64,000 nucleotides of DNA, taken from NCBI RefSeq assembly GCF_018861705.1, contig NZ_JAHLEC010000002.1, forward strand, positions 1 through 64,000. The letters run 5' to 3'. Positions 27,747 through 36,069 of this stretch are shown here, piece after piece. The translations under genes and the position numbers were made by a program. The notes below the pieces were generated by a model. It did no database searches, had not been told where the DNA came from, and saw nothing but the letters and a program-made list of their open reading frames with translations. This DNA is from Clostridium psychrophilum. GTDB taxonomy: Bacteria; Bacillota; Clostridia; Clostridiales; Clostridiaceae. Position 1 is the first letter of the stretch; each line of letters starts with the position of its first letter.

Positions 27747-28658
27747 CTAAGAGTAACATTTAATAAAATCCCCAATAAGATTTTCATATTTTTCATCTTG
27801 CCCAATTAACTCTATACCAATAGTGCTAAGCTTTGATACTCTTGACTGTGTAATGTTACCAAGCGTGTTTGATATATCAACTGATTTAAAATTGCATAGA
27901 CTTCTCATTAGAACAACGGCTAATGCTTTTGCATTAACGAGTTTTCTACTGTATTTCATATAAAGATGAATTCTTGAAATATTCATTTTTGTTGCTATAA
28001 AATCAATTATATCTTTTGGTTTAAAGTTTCTTACTAGTATTTTTCTTTCACAGTTATATTCTGCTTTTTCATCTTGAAATTCAATTTCTTGTTTTAACTT
28101 TTCTTCATTGCATCTAAAAACAAGGTTATAGTAATTTTCTCTCGCATTTTTAAGGGTATTGCCAAAGAAACTAATTATAAATCTGTAATCAACTAATTTT
28201 AGATAATCACGTTTCTTTCCTAAAAATATAGCCAAACTAGAAAAGGCATAGTTTTCAGGACAATTCTTATATCCCACTATATCAGTAGGATTGTTGTGCA
28301 TATATAATGATAATGTCCTTAAATATCTATCATTAGTAACTACTATACTCTTAAAACGATCTCTAAAAAGATGACCTTCCCTTTTATGTCTTTTGTTATA
28401 ATACATTGCGTAGGAAAAATTGATTCCATGCATTACTTTTGATATATCTGCTCCATTAGAATCAATTATTAAATGCAGATGGTTATCCATTAGACAATAA
28501 CCGTACAGCTTAAAATTGTAGAGAACTTTATATTTCTTAATAAGAGATAAATACTTCCTTTTATCTTCTGCATCCTTAAATAGAATTACCTCAGTGATAC
28601 TTTTGCACATAATATGATATATAGACTCATCACTTTTTATTCTGAATGTCCTTGCCAT
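27747..28658 (-). CDS. REP-associated tyrosine transposase (RAYT, Y1 transposase family)
   Basis: A 303-residue protein. The Y1 (IS200-like) transposase domain covers about residues 1-150, with the metal-binding HUH motif at H60 and H62 (MDNHLHLI) and the probable nucleophile Y119 in LSLYMHNNP. GHLFRDRFKS and the late YAFSS are typical of the TnpA_REP branch. The C-terminal 100 residues include a DNA-binding helix-turn-helix reminiscent of the DnaA C-terminus (VDISNTLGNITQSRVSKL). IS200 ends are absent. Instead, REP-like GTTAACCGTCCCC units lie on both sides, at 27239 and in an array at 28756-28915. RBS AAGGGTGA is upstream. It is probably a single-copy domesticated transposase. Confidence 0.88.
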   Translation of the reverse strand: MARTFRIKSDESIYHIMCKSITEVILFKDAEDKRKYLSLIKKYKVLYNFKLYGYCLMDNHLHLIIDSNGADISKVMHGINFSYAMYYNKRHKREGHLFRDRFKSIVVTNDRYLRTLSLYMHNNPTDIVGYKNCPENYAFSSLAIFLGKKRDYLKLVDYRFIISFFGNTLKNARENYYNLVFRCNEEKLKQEIEFQDEKAEYNCERKILVRNFKPKDIIDFIATKMNISRIHLYMKYSRKLVNAKALAVVLMRSLCNFKSVDISNTLGNITQSRVSKLSTIGIELIGQDEKYENLIGDFIKCYS

Positions 28659-28755
28659 AATAAATCACCCTTCATCATAAGTATTTTCTAAATTATTGCC
28701 TATGAATCAAGATGATATTCACGCTTTTAATTGTATTGTCTTTGTTTCAATAATT

Positions 28756-28945
28756 GTTAACCGTCCCCGTTATTTAATCAGCCAACTAAAGGTTAACTGT
28801 CCCCGATTAATTGACAAATCAATTAACGAGGGTCAGCCTCTTGCCAATGTTTATTATTAATTAGTTGTTAACTGTCCCTGCTATTTATTTAATCAACTAG
28901 ATGTTAACCGTCCCCTGATAATTGATAAATCATTGTGGAGAGCAG
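28756..28945 (-). repeat. REP-like family B array next to the RAYT gene
   Basis: Four heads: GTTAACCGTCCCC at 28756 and 28903, GTTAACTGTCCCC at 28792, and GTTAACTGTCCC at 28867. After the second head a hairpin TTAATTGA/TCAATTAA occurs, echoing the palindrome at 27251. The array begins 98 bp upstream of the RAYT start. Confidence 0.85.
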
Positions 28946-29798
28946 CAACTTGCACCAGTAACTGGAGCAACAGTACTTGGATTTTTTGTAGTATCTATAG
29001 TTTTAACATCGTCAACTACTTTAATTTTTTTTCTATATTTACAGAGGGAAGAACAATAGTATTATTACAGGAAGTTAGCTGTTCACCATTTATTTCCAAC
29101 TTAACAGGCACATTCTTTTGTACATAAAGTACACTAGGAGTGTATCCATTAGTATTTGCAATCATATTTATTACTTGAACTCCGTTTTTAACAGTAGCTT
29201 TCGTAATATTTTTAGAAGAATTAGTTTGTTTAGATGTATTACTAGTGAAAGCGATAGGAGATATATTTATGCCGGAGAGAGCAAGACCACGATTACCCAT
29301 AATAAGCCCAAGCACAGTGTAGGATATCACACGTCCAAGATTGTAAAGTATATCAGGTTTAAGAGACTCGAACTTGTTCTTACTTATTGAGGACATACTT
29401 TGAGATAACATTATGCCACCACACATACCTACGCAGTGCAGAGAAGTGAAAATGCCCACAATGAATAAAACTAAGTAGGAGGCATTAGTAAGCTTAGAAT
29501 TCATATCAAAGCTATTTCCAATCCTGCTTAAAAGATAGATTGCAAGAATAATTATTAGCATACCAATTAGTCTAAAACTAGAAGAATTATCGGTATTATA
29601 CCCAAGTTTAGAAATGGTTTTTTTTATTAGTTCAATAGTACACAAATCATCATCAAATTTTAAAAATATACTCTCATTTTTGTAATCAGCCAATACCATA
29701 ATAACTCCAGGAACATTCATCAATGCTTTTTCTATTCTAGATTCACAGGAGCTGCAGGTCATGTTGTATACTTTAATTTTCTGCTTTTTATTACTCAT
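28930..29798 (-). pseudogene. HMA / TauE-type membrane / cupredoxin protein with two internal deletions
   Basis: The frame from 29798 starts with an HMA metal-binding domain (C15 and C18 in MTCSSCES), then TM helices with HCVGMCGG of the sulfite-exporter TauE/UreH-like domain. After LGLIMG it jumps to NRGLALSGINI, skipping most of the membrane domain of intact relatives. The cupredoxin-like tail breaks at EKKLK with a stop. In another frame the expected C-terminus resumes at once (IKVVDDVKTIDTT to SCCSPQ, stop at 28930-28932), without the expected middle of that domain and its copper-ligand cysteine. I read this as two deletions, the second also shifting frame. The transporter should be non-functional. 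Confidence 0.75.
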
Positions 29799-29810
29799 GT
29801 TACACCTTCT

Positions 29811-29844
29811 CTTATAATTTATATTCTATAATATAAATTATAAG
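29811..29844. promoter_or_regulatory. 34-bp inverted repeat (15-bp perfect arms) upstream of the HMA/TauE pseudogene
   Basis: CTTATAATTTATATT and its complement flank CTAT. It directly abuts the ribosome site (29803-29810) of the pseudogene and contains TATAAT on both strands. It could be an operator or a mRNA hairpin. No T-run suggests a terminator. The rest of 29845-30099 shows nothing clear. Confidence 0.6.
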
Positions 29845-30099
29845 TATGCAGCATGAAGATTTTATGAAGAAGAAAGTAAATATTTGATTTATTAGTATAT
29901 TTAGAATTGTAAGAAAATATAATGGTTGACGAATCATAGGACATAATGTATTATTATAGATAAATTTATAAAAAATTCGCACAATTATATTCTTATTTTA
30001 AATAACTTTAAAAAATTATTTTGTAATAATAATAAAAAACAACTGAAAACATCTGTAATTATTAGCTCTCGCAGATTATAAACAAGGGGGAACTGTTAG

Positions 30100-31053
30100 A
30101 TGAAAAAGAGAAATATTGTCGTTGTGATAGCAATAATCGCATTTTTGGTAGTGATTAATATAAGCAAACACCAGGTAGTAGCTAGCGGAGGTGTTCCAAC
30201 GGCCAACAATGTAATCACAAGTAATAAAATTATTAACAATATTGTACCTAAAAATATATCGGAAACTAAGGAAGCATTAAAGCGCAAGCAAGATAAAACA
30301 AATGAAAATATTAAAAACCAAGCCAAATTGGATACTTTAGAAAAGCGGATTAGAAAACTTGTAGGTACAAACAACATAAATAAATTTGGAATGGTTTATT
30401 ATGATATAAAATCTAAAAAAACGATTACAATAAATGAGGACAAGCAGTTTGTTGCGGCAAGTACTGTGAAAATACCTATAAACATGCTTGTATATGATAT
30501 GATTCAAGATAAAAAAATCAATATAAATGGAAAAATTAAATATGATAAAAATGATTTTGAAGAGGGTGCAGGAATACTTCAAAAAGAGGATTTACGTGAA
30601 CCTATTGCCATAAAAAGATTAAGCGACCTTTCTATAATATATTCAGATAATATAGCTGTAAACATGCTACTAAGAAAAGTAGGCAGTGAAAACAGGTATA
30701 AATATATTGAAAAAATTGTAGGACATTCTATAGTGCATGATGGTAACAATATTACAGCAATGGATTCTTCTAAAATTTTAGAACGATTGTATTTAAATCC
30801 TGATAATAATAAATATTATGCTACAATGATCAAAACTATGAAAAAAACAATCTACCATGATAGGATAGACAAATATATACCAAGAGAAATTGTAGCTCAT
30901 AAAATCGGAGATCTTGCACCTTACGTAGATGATACAGCAATTGTATGTAAAGATAATCCTTATATTCTTGTTGTGTTTACAAAGGGCATATCAAATGCTG
31001 ACGAGCTCATTGGGCAAGTATCTAAGATGATATATGACGAACAAAAAAGATAA
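30100..31053 (+). CDS. Class A beta-lactamase-like serine hydrolase
   Basis: A 317-residue exported protein. The N-terminus is a signal peptide or anchor (residues 1-29, core VVVIAIIAFLVVI), followed by a charged helical stretch (to about 90). The penicillin-recognising fold has the three catalytic motifs: STVK at 121-124, SDN at 182-184 and HKIG at 267-270 (in place of KTG). Such proteins may hydrolyse beta-lactams or act on cell wall. The HKIG variant and lack of a clear ExxLN omega-loop glutamate mean resistance should not be assumed. The ribosome site is AAGGGGG. Confidence 0.85.
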   Translation: MKKRNIVVVIAIIAFLVVINISKHQVVASGGVPTANNVITSNKIINNIVPKNISETKEALKRKQDKTNENIKNQAKLDTLEKRIRKLVGTNNINKFGMVYYDIKSKKTITINEDKQFVAASTVKIPINMLVYDMIQDKKININGKIKYDKNDFEEGAGILQKEDLREPIAIKRLSDLSIIYSDNIAVNMLLRKVGSENRYKYIEKIVGHSIVHDGNNITAMDSSKILERLYLNPDNNKYYATMIKTMKKTIYHDRIDKYIPREIVAHKIGDLAPYVDDTAIVCKDNPYILVVFTKGISNADELIGQVSKMIYDEQKR

Positions 31054-31059
31054 AGGTAA

Positions 31060-31155
31060 GGGACGGTTAACAATTAATTGATTAAAACATACATCAAAAC
31101 AAAGGGACAGTTAAGAACAAATTAGCAATTAGTCAAAAACTACTTAACCGTCCCC
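31060..31155. repeat. REP-like family B, three units
   Basis: GGGACGGTTAAC at 31060-31071 is followed by AATTAATTGATTAA (a half of the 27251 palindrome). GGGACAGTTAAGAAC is at 31104-31118, and the opposite orientation TTAACCGTCCCC is at 31144-31155. They lie directly after the lactamase-like gene. Confidence 0.85.
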
Positions 31156-31402
31156 AAACAAAGTCCCAACAGACCCCAAATAAAACCAAACAAAAATCGC
31201 CCAATAAAACAAGAAAGGGGCTGTCTCAAAATGGTTAAAAAATCATTTGAAGAGATAGCCTCTTTTCATTATTAATTTTAATAAAATCACTAAAAAGTTA
31301 CTCTTTTAATGATTTTTTTTAGTACTCTTTTATTTTTTTACAACACAAAAAGAAGATCTTTAAATCCTCTAATTTAAAAATGTTATTTTACAATTTTGAA
31401 TT

Positions 31403-33025
31403 TTAAGATGCTTTTATTTCATGCAACAAAATTTCACACCTATCTTCTTGGATTTTGTTATGAAATTTATTTATGTTATACCCAAAACACAAAAGAGTAA
31501 ATTCTGTTTTTACATTGTTTTTACCTCTTGTTAAAAATCGTTTAAAACTGTGATCTTCTTTTAAAACTCCAAATGCACCCTCAACTTGAATCGACCTATT
31601 AGTTCTTAGCATAATGCCCTCTGGACTTGTCATATTTTTTAATGATTTTAATCTTTTTTTCACAAATTTCTTTGATACATAAAGCTTTTTATTTCCTTTA
31701 GCTTTTGTACATTTTGATTTGTATTGGCAGTCACCGCAATCTTCACATTCATAAATCGTTACATCTGACTCATATCCAGACTTTGACTTCTTTGTCTTTT
31801 TAGCAATAACCTTTAATATTTTATTATTATGGCAAGTATATTGGTCACTTATGTCATCATAATTCATGTTCTCTCGTTTACTTATATTATTTTTAAAGCT
31901 TCTTTTTTTCATACTTTCATACGTTTGAGGTTTTATAAACGTGTTTTGTTTGTTTTTTTCTAGGTACTCATAATTTTCTTCACTTTCATATCCAGCGTCA
32001 GCTACAATATTTTCAACTCTTTCTGATATGTTCTTGCTTAATTTTTCTAAAAATGGAATAAACGTTAATTGATCGGATCTTTCGCTAGAAATATCTACCC
32101 CAACAATATACTCGCCTTCTACCCCAATTTGCATGTTATATCCTGGCTTTAGTTGAGAATTTCTCATATGGTCTTCTTTCATATGCATGAAGGTTGCATC
32201 TTTATCAGTTTTCGAAAAGCTATTTCTTCCATCGAAAATTCTGCTATAATTATCATACTTATTTAATCTTTCTATAGCCTCTGAAATGGTTTCTATAAAC
32301 TTTTGAAGTTTAGTTTTTCTTTTTCCTTTTCCATGAACAAATTTCATATGAGTAGATTCCTTATTTTCATTTAAAAATTCTAAAATATTATGAAGATAGA
32401 TTACTTCAGCCTTCGGCTCTGGGATTATGTATTCTGTCTCAAACTCTAAATTTATTTCTTCGACAATCTTCTTTATTTTTTCATGAAGCTTCGCTTTAAA
32501 TTTTTCTGTAGACTTTTTCCACACGAAAGTGTACTTATTAGCATTTGCTTCTATTTTTGTTCCATCAATAAATATATTTTTAAATTCTACTTCACCATAG
32601 GTTTTTAGCTTCTTAACAAATTGATTGAATAAACCATCTACACAGTCAACAAGTCTATCACTTCTAAAGCGTGCTATTGTACTATGATCAGGGACCTTCC
32701 GGCCTTGTAATAGCCACATGAAATTGATATCTCTTTTACAAGCTCTTTCTATTTTTCTACTTGAATAAATGTCATTCATATAAGCATAAACTAATATTTT
32801 AAAAAGAATCTTCGGTTCAACTACTGGATTTCTTCCTTGAGAAGAGTATGCTTTATTTAGGTTTGTGTAATTTAATTCCTCCATTATTTGGCTAAGTAGT
32901 CTTACTGAATCATCTTCAGGTATCAAAATTCCTGTTTCCATAGGAAATACTAATTGATAAACCTCGCAATTATTGGTATAATTCCTTTGTGTAATTTTTT
33001 TATTAATCATGCTTAAATTATACAC
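31403..33025 (-). CDS. IS1182-family transposase
   Basis: A 540-residue DDE transposase of full family length. The N-terminal DUF772-type domain includes RLLSQIMEELNY and PDHSTIARFRS. The catalytic core includes IDGTKIEANANKYTF (first D), VADAGYESEENYEYL (second D) and the C-terminal FGVLKEDHSFKRF (E), with a cysteine cluster CEDCGDCQYKSKC between. The start may be the ATG at 33025 or an in-frame ATG at 33010. The latter is preferred if AGGTG at about 33022-33026 is the ribosome site. A perfect hairpin just upstream could limit expression. Confidence 0.93.
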   Translation of the reverse strand: MYNLSMINKKITQRNYTNNCEVYQLVFPMETGILIPEDDSVRLLSQIMEELNYTNLNKAYSSQGRNPVVEPKILFKILVYAYMNDIYSSRKIERACKRDINFMWLLQGRKVPDHSTIARFRSDRLVDCVDGLFNQFVKKLKTYGEVEFKNIFIDGTKIEANANKYTFVWKKSTEKFKAKLHEKIKKIVEEINLEFETEYIIPEPKAEVIYLHNILEFLNENKESTHMKFVHGKGKRKTKLQKFIETISEAIERLNKYDNYSRIFDGRNSFSKTDKDATFMHMKEDHMRNSQLKPGYNMQIGVEGEYIVGVDISSERSDQLTFIPFLEKLSKNISERVENIVADAGYESEENYEYLEKNKQNTFIKPQTYESMKKRSFKNNISKRENMNYDDISDQYTCHNNKILKVIAKKTKKSKSGYESDVTIYECEDCGDCQYKSKCTKAKGNKKLYVSKKFVKKRLKSLKNMTSPEGIMLRTNRSIQVEGAFGVLKEDHSFKRFLTRGKNNVKTEFTLLCFGYNINKFHNKIQEDRCEILLHEIKAS

Positions 33026-33027
33026 CT

Positions 33028-33051
33028 AAGTGGATTCCTCGGAATCCACTT
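33028..33051 (-). promoter_or_regulatory. Hairpin directly upstream of the IS1182 transposase start
   Basis: Perfect 11-bp arms AAGTGGATTCC/GGAATCCACTT with a 2-base loop lie next to the transposase ribosome site. In other IS elements such hairpins block translation from read-through transcripts. That role here is inference. Confidence 0.55.
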
Positions 33052-33171
33052 TTGTATTTTCAAGATAACAAAAAAACCATCTCAAGATAGAAATCACTTT
33101 CTATTTTGAGACAGCCCCTTTTTAGGAAGAATTGCGTCAATATCATTATTAATAAGTTCTCAAAGGGGTCT

Positions 33172-33278
33172 ATTAATGACTTCAGAAGGACACATAATCA
33201 TGATTAGCAACCATTTACTAGGAATAATCACAAATACAATTTTAACCAGGAGGAATTTCCTTCTGAAGTATCATTAAT
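33172..33278. repeat. Repeat family A, short copy 4 (inverted-repeat ends only)
   Basis: TTAATGACTTCAGAAGG at the left and CCTTCTGAAGTATCATTAA at the right form an inverted repeat about 100 bp apart. They correspond to the TTAACGACATTTCAGAAGG and CCTTCTGAAGTCG ends of the longer copies. The AGGAGATGATT modules are missing. Confidence 0.6.
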
Positions 33279-33434
33279 ATATCTTACTATATTATATGTT
33301 GAAAGTGAAAAATTGTTACAAGTATTAGCTTAAGATGTAAAAATTATCCTAAAGTTACTATAAAGCATATAAAACATGGAAGAAGTAATGTATAATGTTA
33401 TTGATAGTAATTATTTAGGAAGGTGTGATTAAAG

Positions 33435-35159
33435 ATGACTTATATAAAAAAATATGAAGAATGGTTGAATAACGAATTCTTTGATAAAGAGACCCGAGAA
33501 GAATTAAAGTCAATAGGAAAAGATACAAAAGAAATTGAAGATAGATTTTATAAGGATTTAGAGTTTGGAACTGCAGGGTTAAGAGGTAAATTAGGTGCAG
33601 GACTTAACAGAATGAACATATACATAATCTCAAGAGCAACTCAAGGTCTTGCAGATTATATTAAAGGTTATGGCAAAGAATATATGGATAGAGGAGTTGC
33701 AATAGCTTATGATTGCAGACATTACTCCGCAGAGTTCGCAGCTAGAGCAGCACAAGTATTAGCTGCAAACGGAATTAAGGCTTATTTATTTGAAGGCTTA
33801 AGACCTACTCCAGAGCTATCTTATGCGGTAAGAACGCTACATACTGCATCGGGAATAGTTGTAACTGCTAGTCATAATCCTCGTGAATATAATGGATACA
33901 AAGTATATTGGGAAGATGGTGCTCAAATATTATCATCTATTGCAGAGGGAATAACAAAGAAGATTCAAAGCATAACTGATTTTAGTACTATAAAAGTTAT
34001 GGACATGGGTGAAGCAAGAGAAAAAGGATTAATAGTAATAATTGGAAAAGCTATGGATGATGAATATACCGAAAAGGTAAAAGGCCTAGCTATAAGAGAA
34101 GATATAGATAAGGATATAAAAATTGTTTATACGCCATTAAATGGGACAGGCAATGTACCTGTTAGAAGAGTATTAAAGGAGAGAGGTTTTAAAAATATAA
34201 TAGTAGTTCCAGAACAAGAAAACCCAGATCCAGATTTTACAACCGTTGGATATCCAAATCCAGAGGATACAAAAGCATTTAAGTATGCACAGAATCTTGG
34301 CAAGAAAGAGGACGCAGAGTTATTAATAGCAACTGATCCAGATTGTGATAGACTTGCTATAATGGTTAGAGACAAGTTAGGTGAATACGTTGCCTTTAAT
34401 GGTAATCAAACAGGAGCAATACTCATAAAATATGTTATTGAAGGATTAAAAGAAAAGGGAACACTTCCTACTAATGCAGCAATAGTAAAATCGTTAGTAA
34501 CAGGTGATTTAGGTAGGGCAATAGCTAATAAGTATGGTGTAAAAACTTTCGAAGTACTAACAGGATTTAAAAATATTTGTGAAAAGATTAATGATTTTAA
34601 AAGAGATAATAGTTATGAATTTATTTTCGGATATGAGGAAAGCATTGGTTATGTTGCTGGAACTTTCGTTCGTGATAAGGATGCAGTAATAGCTTCTATG
34701 CTTTTATGTGAAGCAGCGGCTTACTATAAATCAAAAGGAAAAACTCTTATAAATATAATGGATGAAATATATGAGGAGTTTGGATATTATAGAGAAGATC
34801 TAGTATCTTTAGTTCTAGAAGGAATAGAAGGACAAGAAAGAATTTCTAGAATGATGAAAGAATACAGAAAAGATAATTTGAAAACAATAGGAAGTTCAAA
34901 GCTTGTTAAATTTATAGATTACGAGAAAGAGACATCTTATGACGTAATTAATAAAACAGAAGAACCTAGTGGAATAGAAAAATCTAATGTACTTAAATTC
35001 TATTTTGACGATGAGAGTTGGTACGCTGTAAGACCTTCAGGTACTGAACCAAAAATTAAGATATACATGTATTCAAAAGGAAAAACATTAAAGGCAGCAA
35101 GAGAAAAACTAGTAGAAATGAAGGATGTAATTATAACGAAACTTCAAACCACAAAATAG
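33435..35159 (+). CDS. Phosphoglucomutase/phosphomannomutase (PGM2/PgcA type)
   Basis: A 574-residue alpha-D-phosphohexomutase. The active serine lies in TASHNPREYNGYK, the metal-binding loop is ATDPDCDRLAI, the sugar-binding loop is GYEESIGY, and the phosphate-binding loop near the C-terminus is RPSGTEPKIKIY. Length and the internal insertions match the PgcA/PGM2 group, which interconverts glucose-1-phosphate and glucose-6-phosphate for UDP-glucose, glycogen and cell envelope. RBS AGGAAGG. Monocistronic with terminator. Confidence 0.95.
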   Translation: MTYIKKYEEWLNNEFFDKETREELKSIGKDTKEIEDRFYKDLEFGTAGLRGKLGAGLNRMNIYIISRATQGLADYIKGYGKEYMDRGVAIAYDCRHYSAEFAARAAQVLAANGIKAYLFEGLRPTPELSYAVRTLHTASGIVVTASHNPREYNGYKVYWEDGAQILSSIAEGITKKIQSITDFSTIKVMDMGEAREKGLIVIIGKAMDDEYTEKVKGLAIREDIDKDIKIVYTPLNGTGNVPVRRVLKERGFKNIIVVPEQENPDPDFTTVGYPNPEDTKAFKYAQNLGKKEDAELLIATDPDCDRLAIMVRDKLGEYVAFNGNQTGAILIKYVIEGLKEKGTLPTNAAIVKSLVTGDLGRAIANKYGVKTFEVLTGFKNICEKINDFKRDNSYEFIFGYEESIGYVAGTFVRDKDAVIASMLLCEAAAYYKSKGKTLINIMDEIYEEFGYYREDLVSLVLEGIEGQERISRMMKEYRKDNLKTIGSSKLVKFIDYEKETSYDVINKTEEPSGIEKSNVLKFYFDDESWYAVRPSGTEPKIKIYMYSKGKTLKAAREKLVEMKDVIITKLQTTK

Positions 35160-35194
35160 AAATGTAAGACCAAAGTGTTAATATGTTCTAAGTA

Positions 35195-35236
35195 TCAGGA
35201 AATTCTAGCTAAATTGCTAGAACTTCCTGATTTTCA
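35195..35236 (+). terminator. Terminator after phosphoglucomutase gene
   Basis: TCAGGAAATTCTAGC pairs with GCTAGAACTTCCTGA (one mismatch) around TAAATT, followed by TTTTC. Confidence 0.8.
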
Positions 35237-35418
35237 ATAAAACTATATCAATATTGTTATCAATATGTATATTAAATATGAAAAAAACCATTATTTACAA
35301 AATAATGTTACATTTATATGATATAATTAGATAGTTATCATTAAATAGGTACATTGGTATTTTATAGAGATAAAAGAGAGTATATTATATATGTACTTTT
35401 ATAGAATAACAATAATAT

Positions 35419-35509
35419 GTCAGCGTGGCGGAATTGGCAGACGCAAGAGGCTCAGAACTTCTCGATATGCAATACGATCATGGGAGTTCGAATCTCCTCA
35501 CTGACACCA
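35419..35509 (+). tRNA. tRNA-Leu (anticodon CAG)
   Basis: A 91-nt class II tRNA. The D arm is TGGCGGAATTGGCAGACGC. The anticodon stem AGAGG/CTTCT encloses loop CTCAGAA (anticodon CAG, reading CTG). A long variable arm (TCGATA...TACGA) is present, the T arm is GGGAG-TTCGAAT-CTCCT, and CCA is encoded. The acceptor GTCAGCG/CACTGAC has one C-A mismatch at the sixth pair. It is a rare-codon tRNA in an AT-rich genome and stands alone. Confidence 0.9.
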
Positions 35510-35703
35510 TACATTAAAATAAAACACTAAGTTATACAGATAGGGCTACGCTCCTTTAAATTATATTAAAAGGGGTGTAGTCCTTTATGTTGAATGATAT
35601 GAGGAATAAAAATGCAAACTTAACGATTTGGTTTTAAATTAATAATTTGACATTACATATGGAGAAGCTTAGAAACTTTTTAAAAAAGAGTCCAAGTTAA
35701 GCT

Positions 35704-35731
35704 TGAAATGTACACCCAATAGGTATACAAT
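35704..35731 (+). promoter_or_regulatory. Candidate promoter of the acyl-CoA dehydrogenase fusion gene
   Basis: TTGAAA (35704-35709) and TACAAT (35726-35731) are spaced by 16 bp. The -10 element lies inside the GTATAC operator cluster, fitting repression. It leaves a leader of about 330 bp that contains a degenerate family A repeat. Confidence 0.5.
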
Positions 35732-35757
35732 AAACGTATACGGTTTAGGTATACATT
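35720..35757. promoter_or_regulatory. Candidate Rrf2 operator cluster (three GTATAC half-sites)
   Basis: On the minus strand it reads TATACC-TAAACC-GTATAC, then G-TTTATT-GTATAC, so there are three half-sites 12 bp apart. The same arrangement TATAYC-N6-GTATAC occurs at 39409-39431 and 40120-40142, next to the Rrf2 gene. Confidence 0.6.
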
Positions 35758-35857
35758 TAAAAATAAGATTTCCAAGTATGGTTGATAAAGTAAAACATAT
35801 TGGATAAATATATTCCAAAGGTAAAAAAGAATTGGATGAGTAACCTGAGTTTTACTT

Positions 35858-36050
35858 GGGGCAGTTCAACAACATTTTGGAAGCTTCAAGTCTGACATCT
35901 TCTATAAGTGGCAGTTGTTTAGCATAGGAAAATTGCTTTGGTGGCAGTCTAAATCTGCTTCCAAAGTTGTTAATATTGCAGCTCCGCAGGAGATGATTCA
36001 ATGGTGTGGTTTTTCGAATTTCACTTAGCGACATTTACGAAACCGTATTA
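35858..36050 (+). repeat. Repeat family A, degenerate copy 5
   Basis: It keeps TCTATAAGTGGCAGTTG (compare the CTCCCA...TGGGAG hairpin of other copies) and the module GTTAATATTGCAGCTCCGCA followed by GGAGATGATTCAA near 35975. The rest is diverged. It lies in the leader of the fusion gene. Confidence 0.6.
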
Positions 36051-36069
36051 ATTTAAAGGAGGTATATGT

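Larger units (their letters stand above)
31214..33121 (-). mobile_element. Complete IS1182-family insertion sequence
   Basis: Perfect 19-bp terminal inverted repeats (left 31214-31232, AAAGGGGCTGTCTCAAAAT; right 33103-33121, its complement) enclose one intact transposase gene. A subterminal hairpin (about 33080-33110) joins the right end. I could not find a convincing target duplication. The intact ends and frame suggest a recent and possibly active insertion. Confidence 0.93.

Noticed and set aside
28933-29127. Small plus-strand frames over the HMA/TauE pseudogene
   Set aside because: They are shadows of the minus-strand gene remnant and lack ribosome sites.
30100-31053. True antibiotic-resistance class A beta-lactamase
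   Set aside because: The serine-hydrolase motifs are present but KTG is HKIG and the omega-loop glutamate is not clear. Resistance cannot be claimed from sequence.
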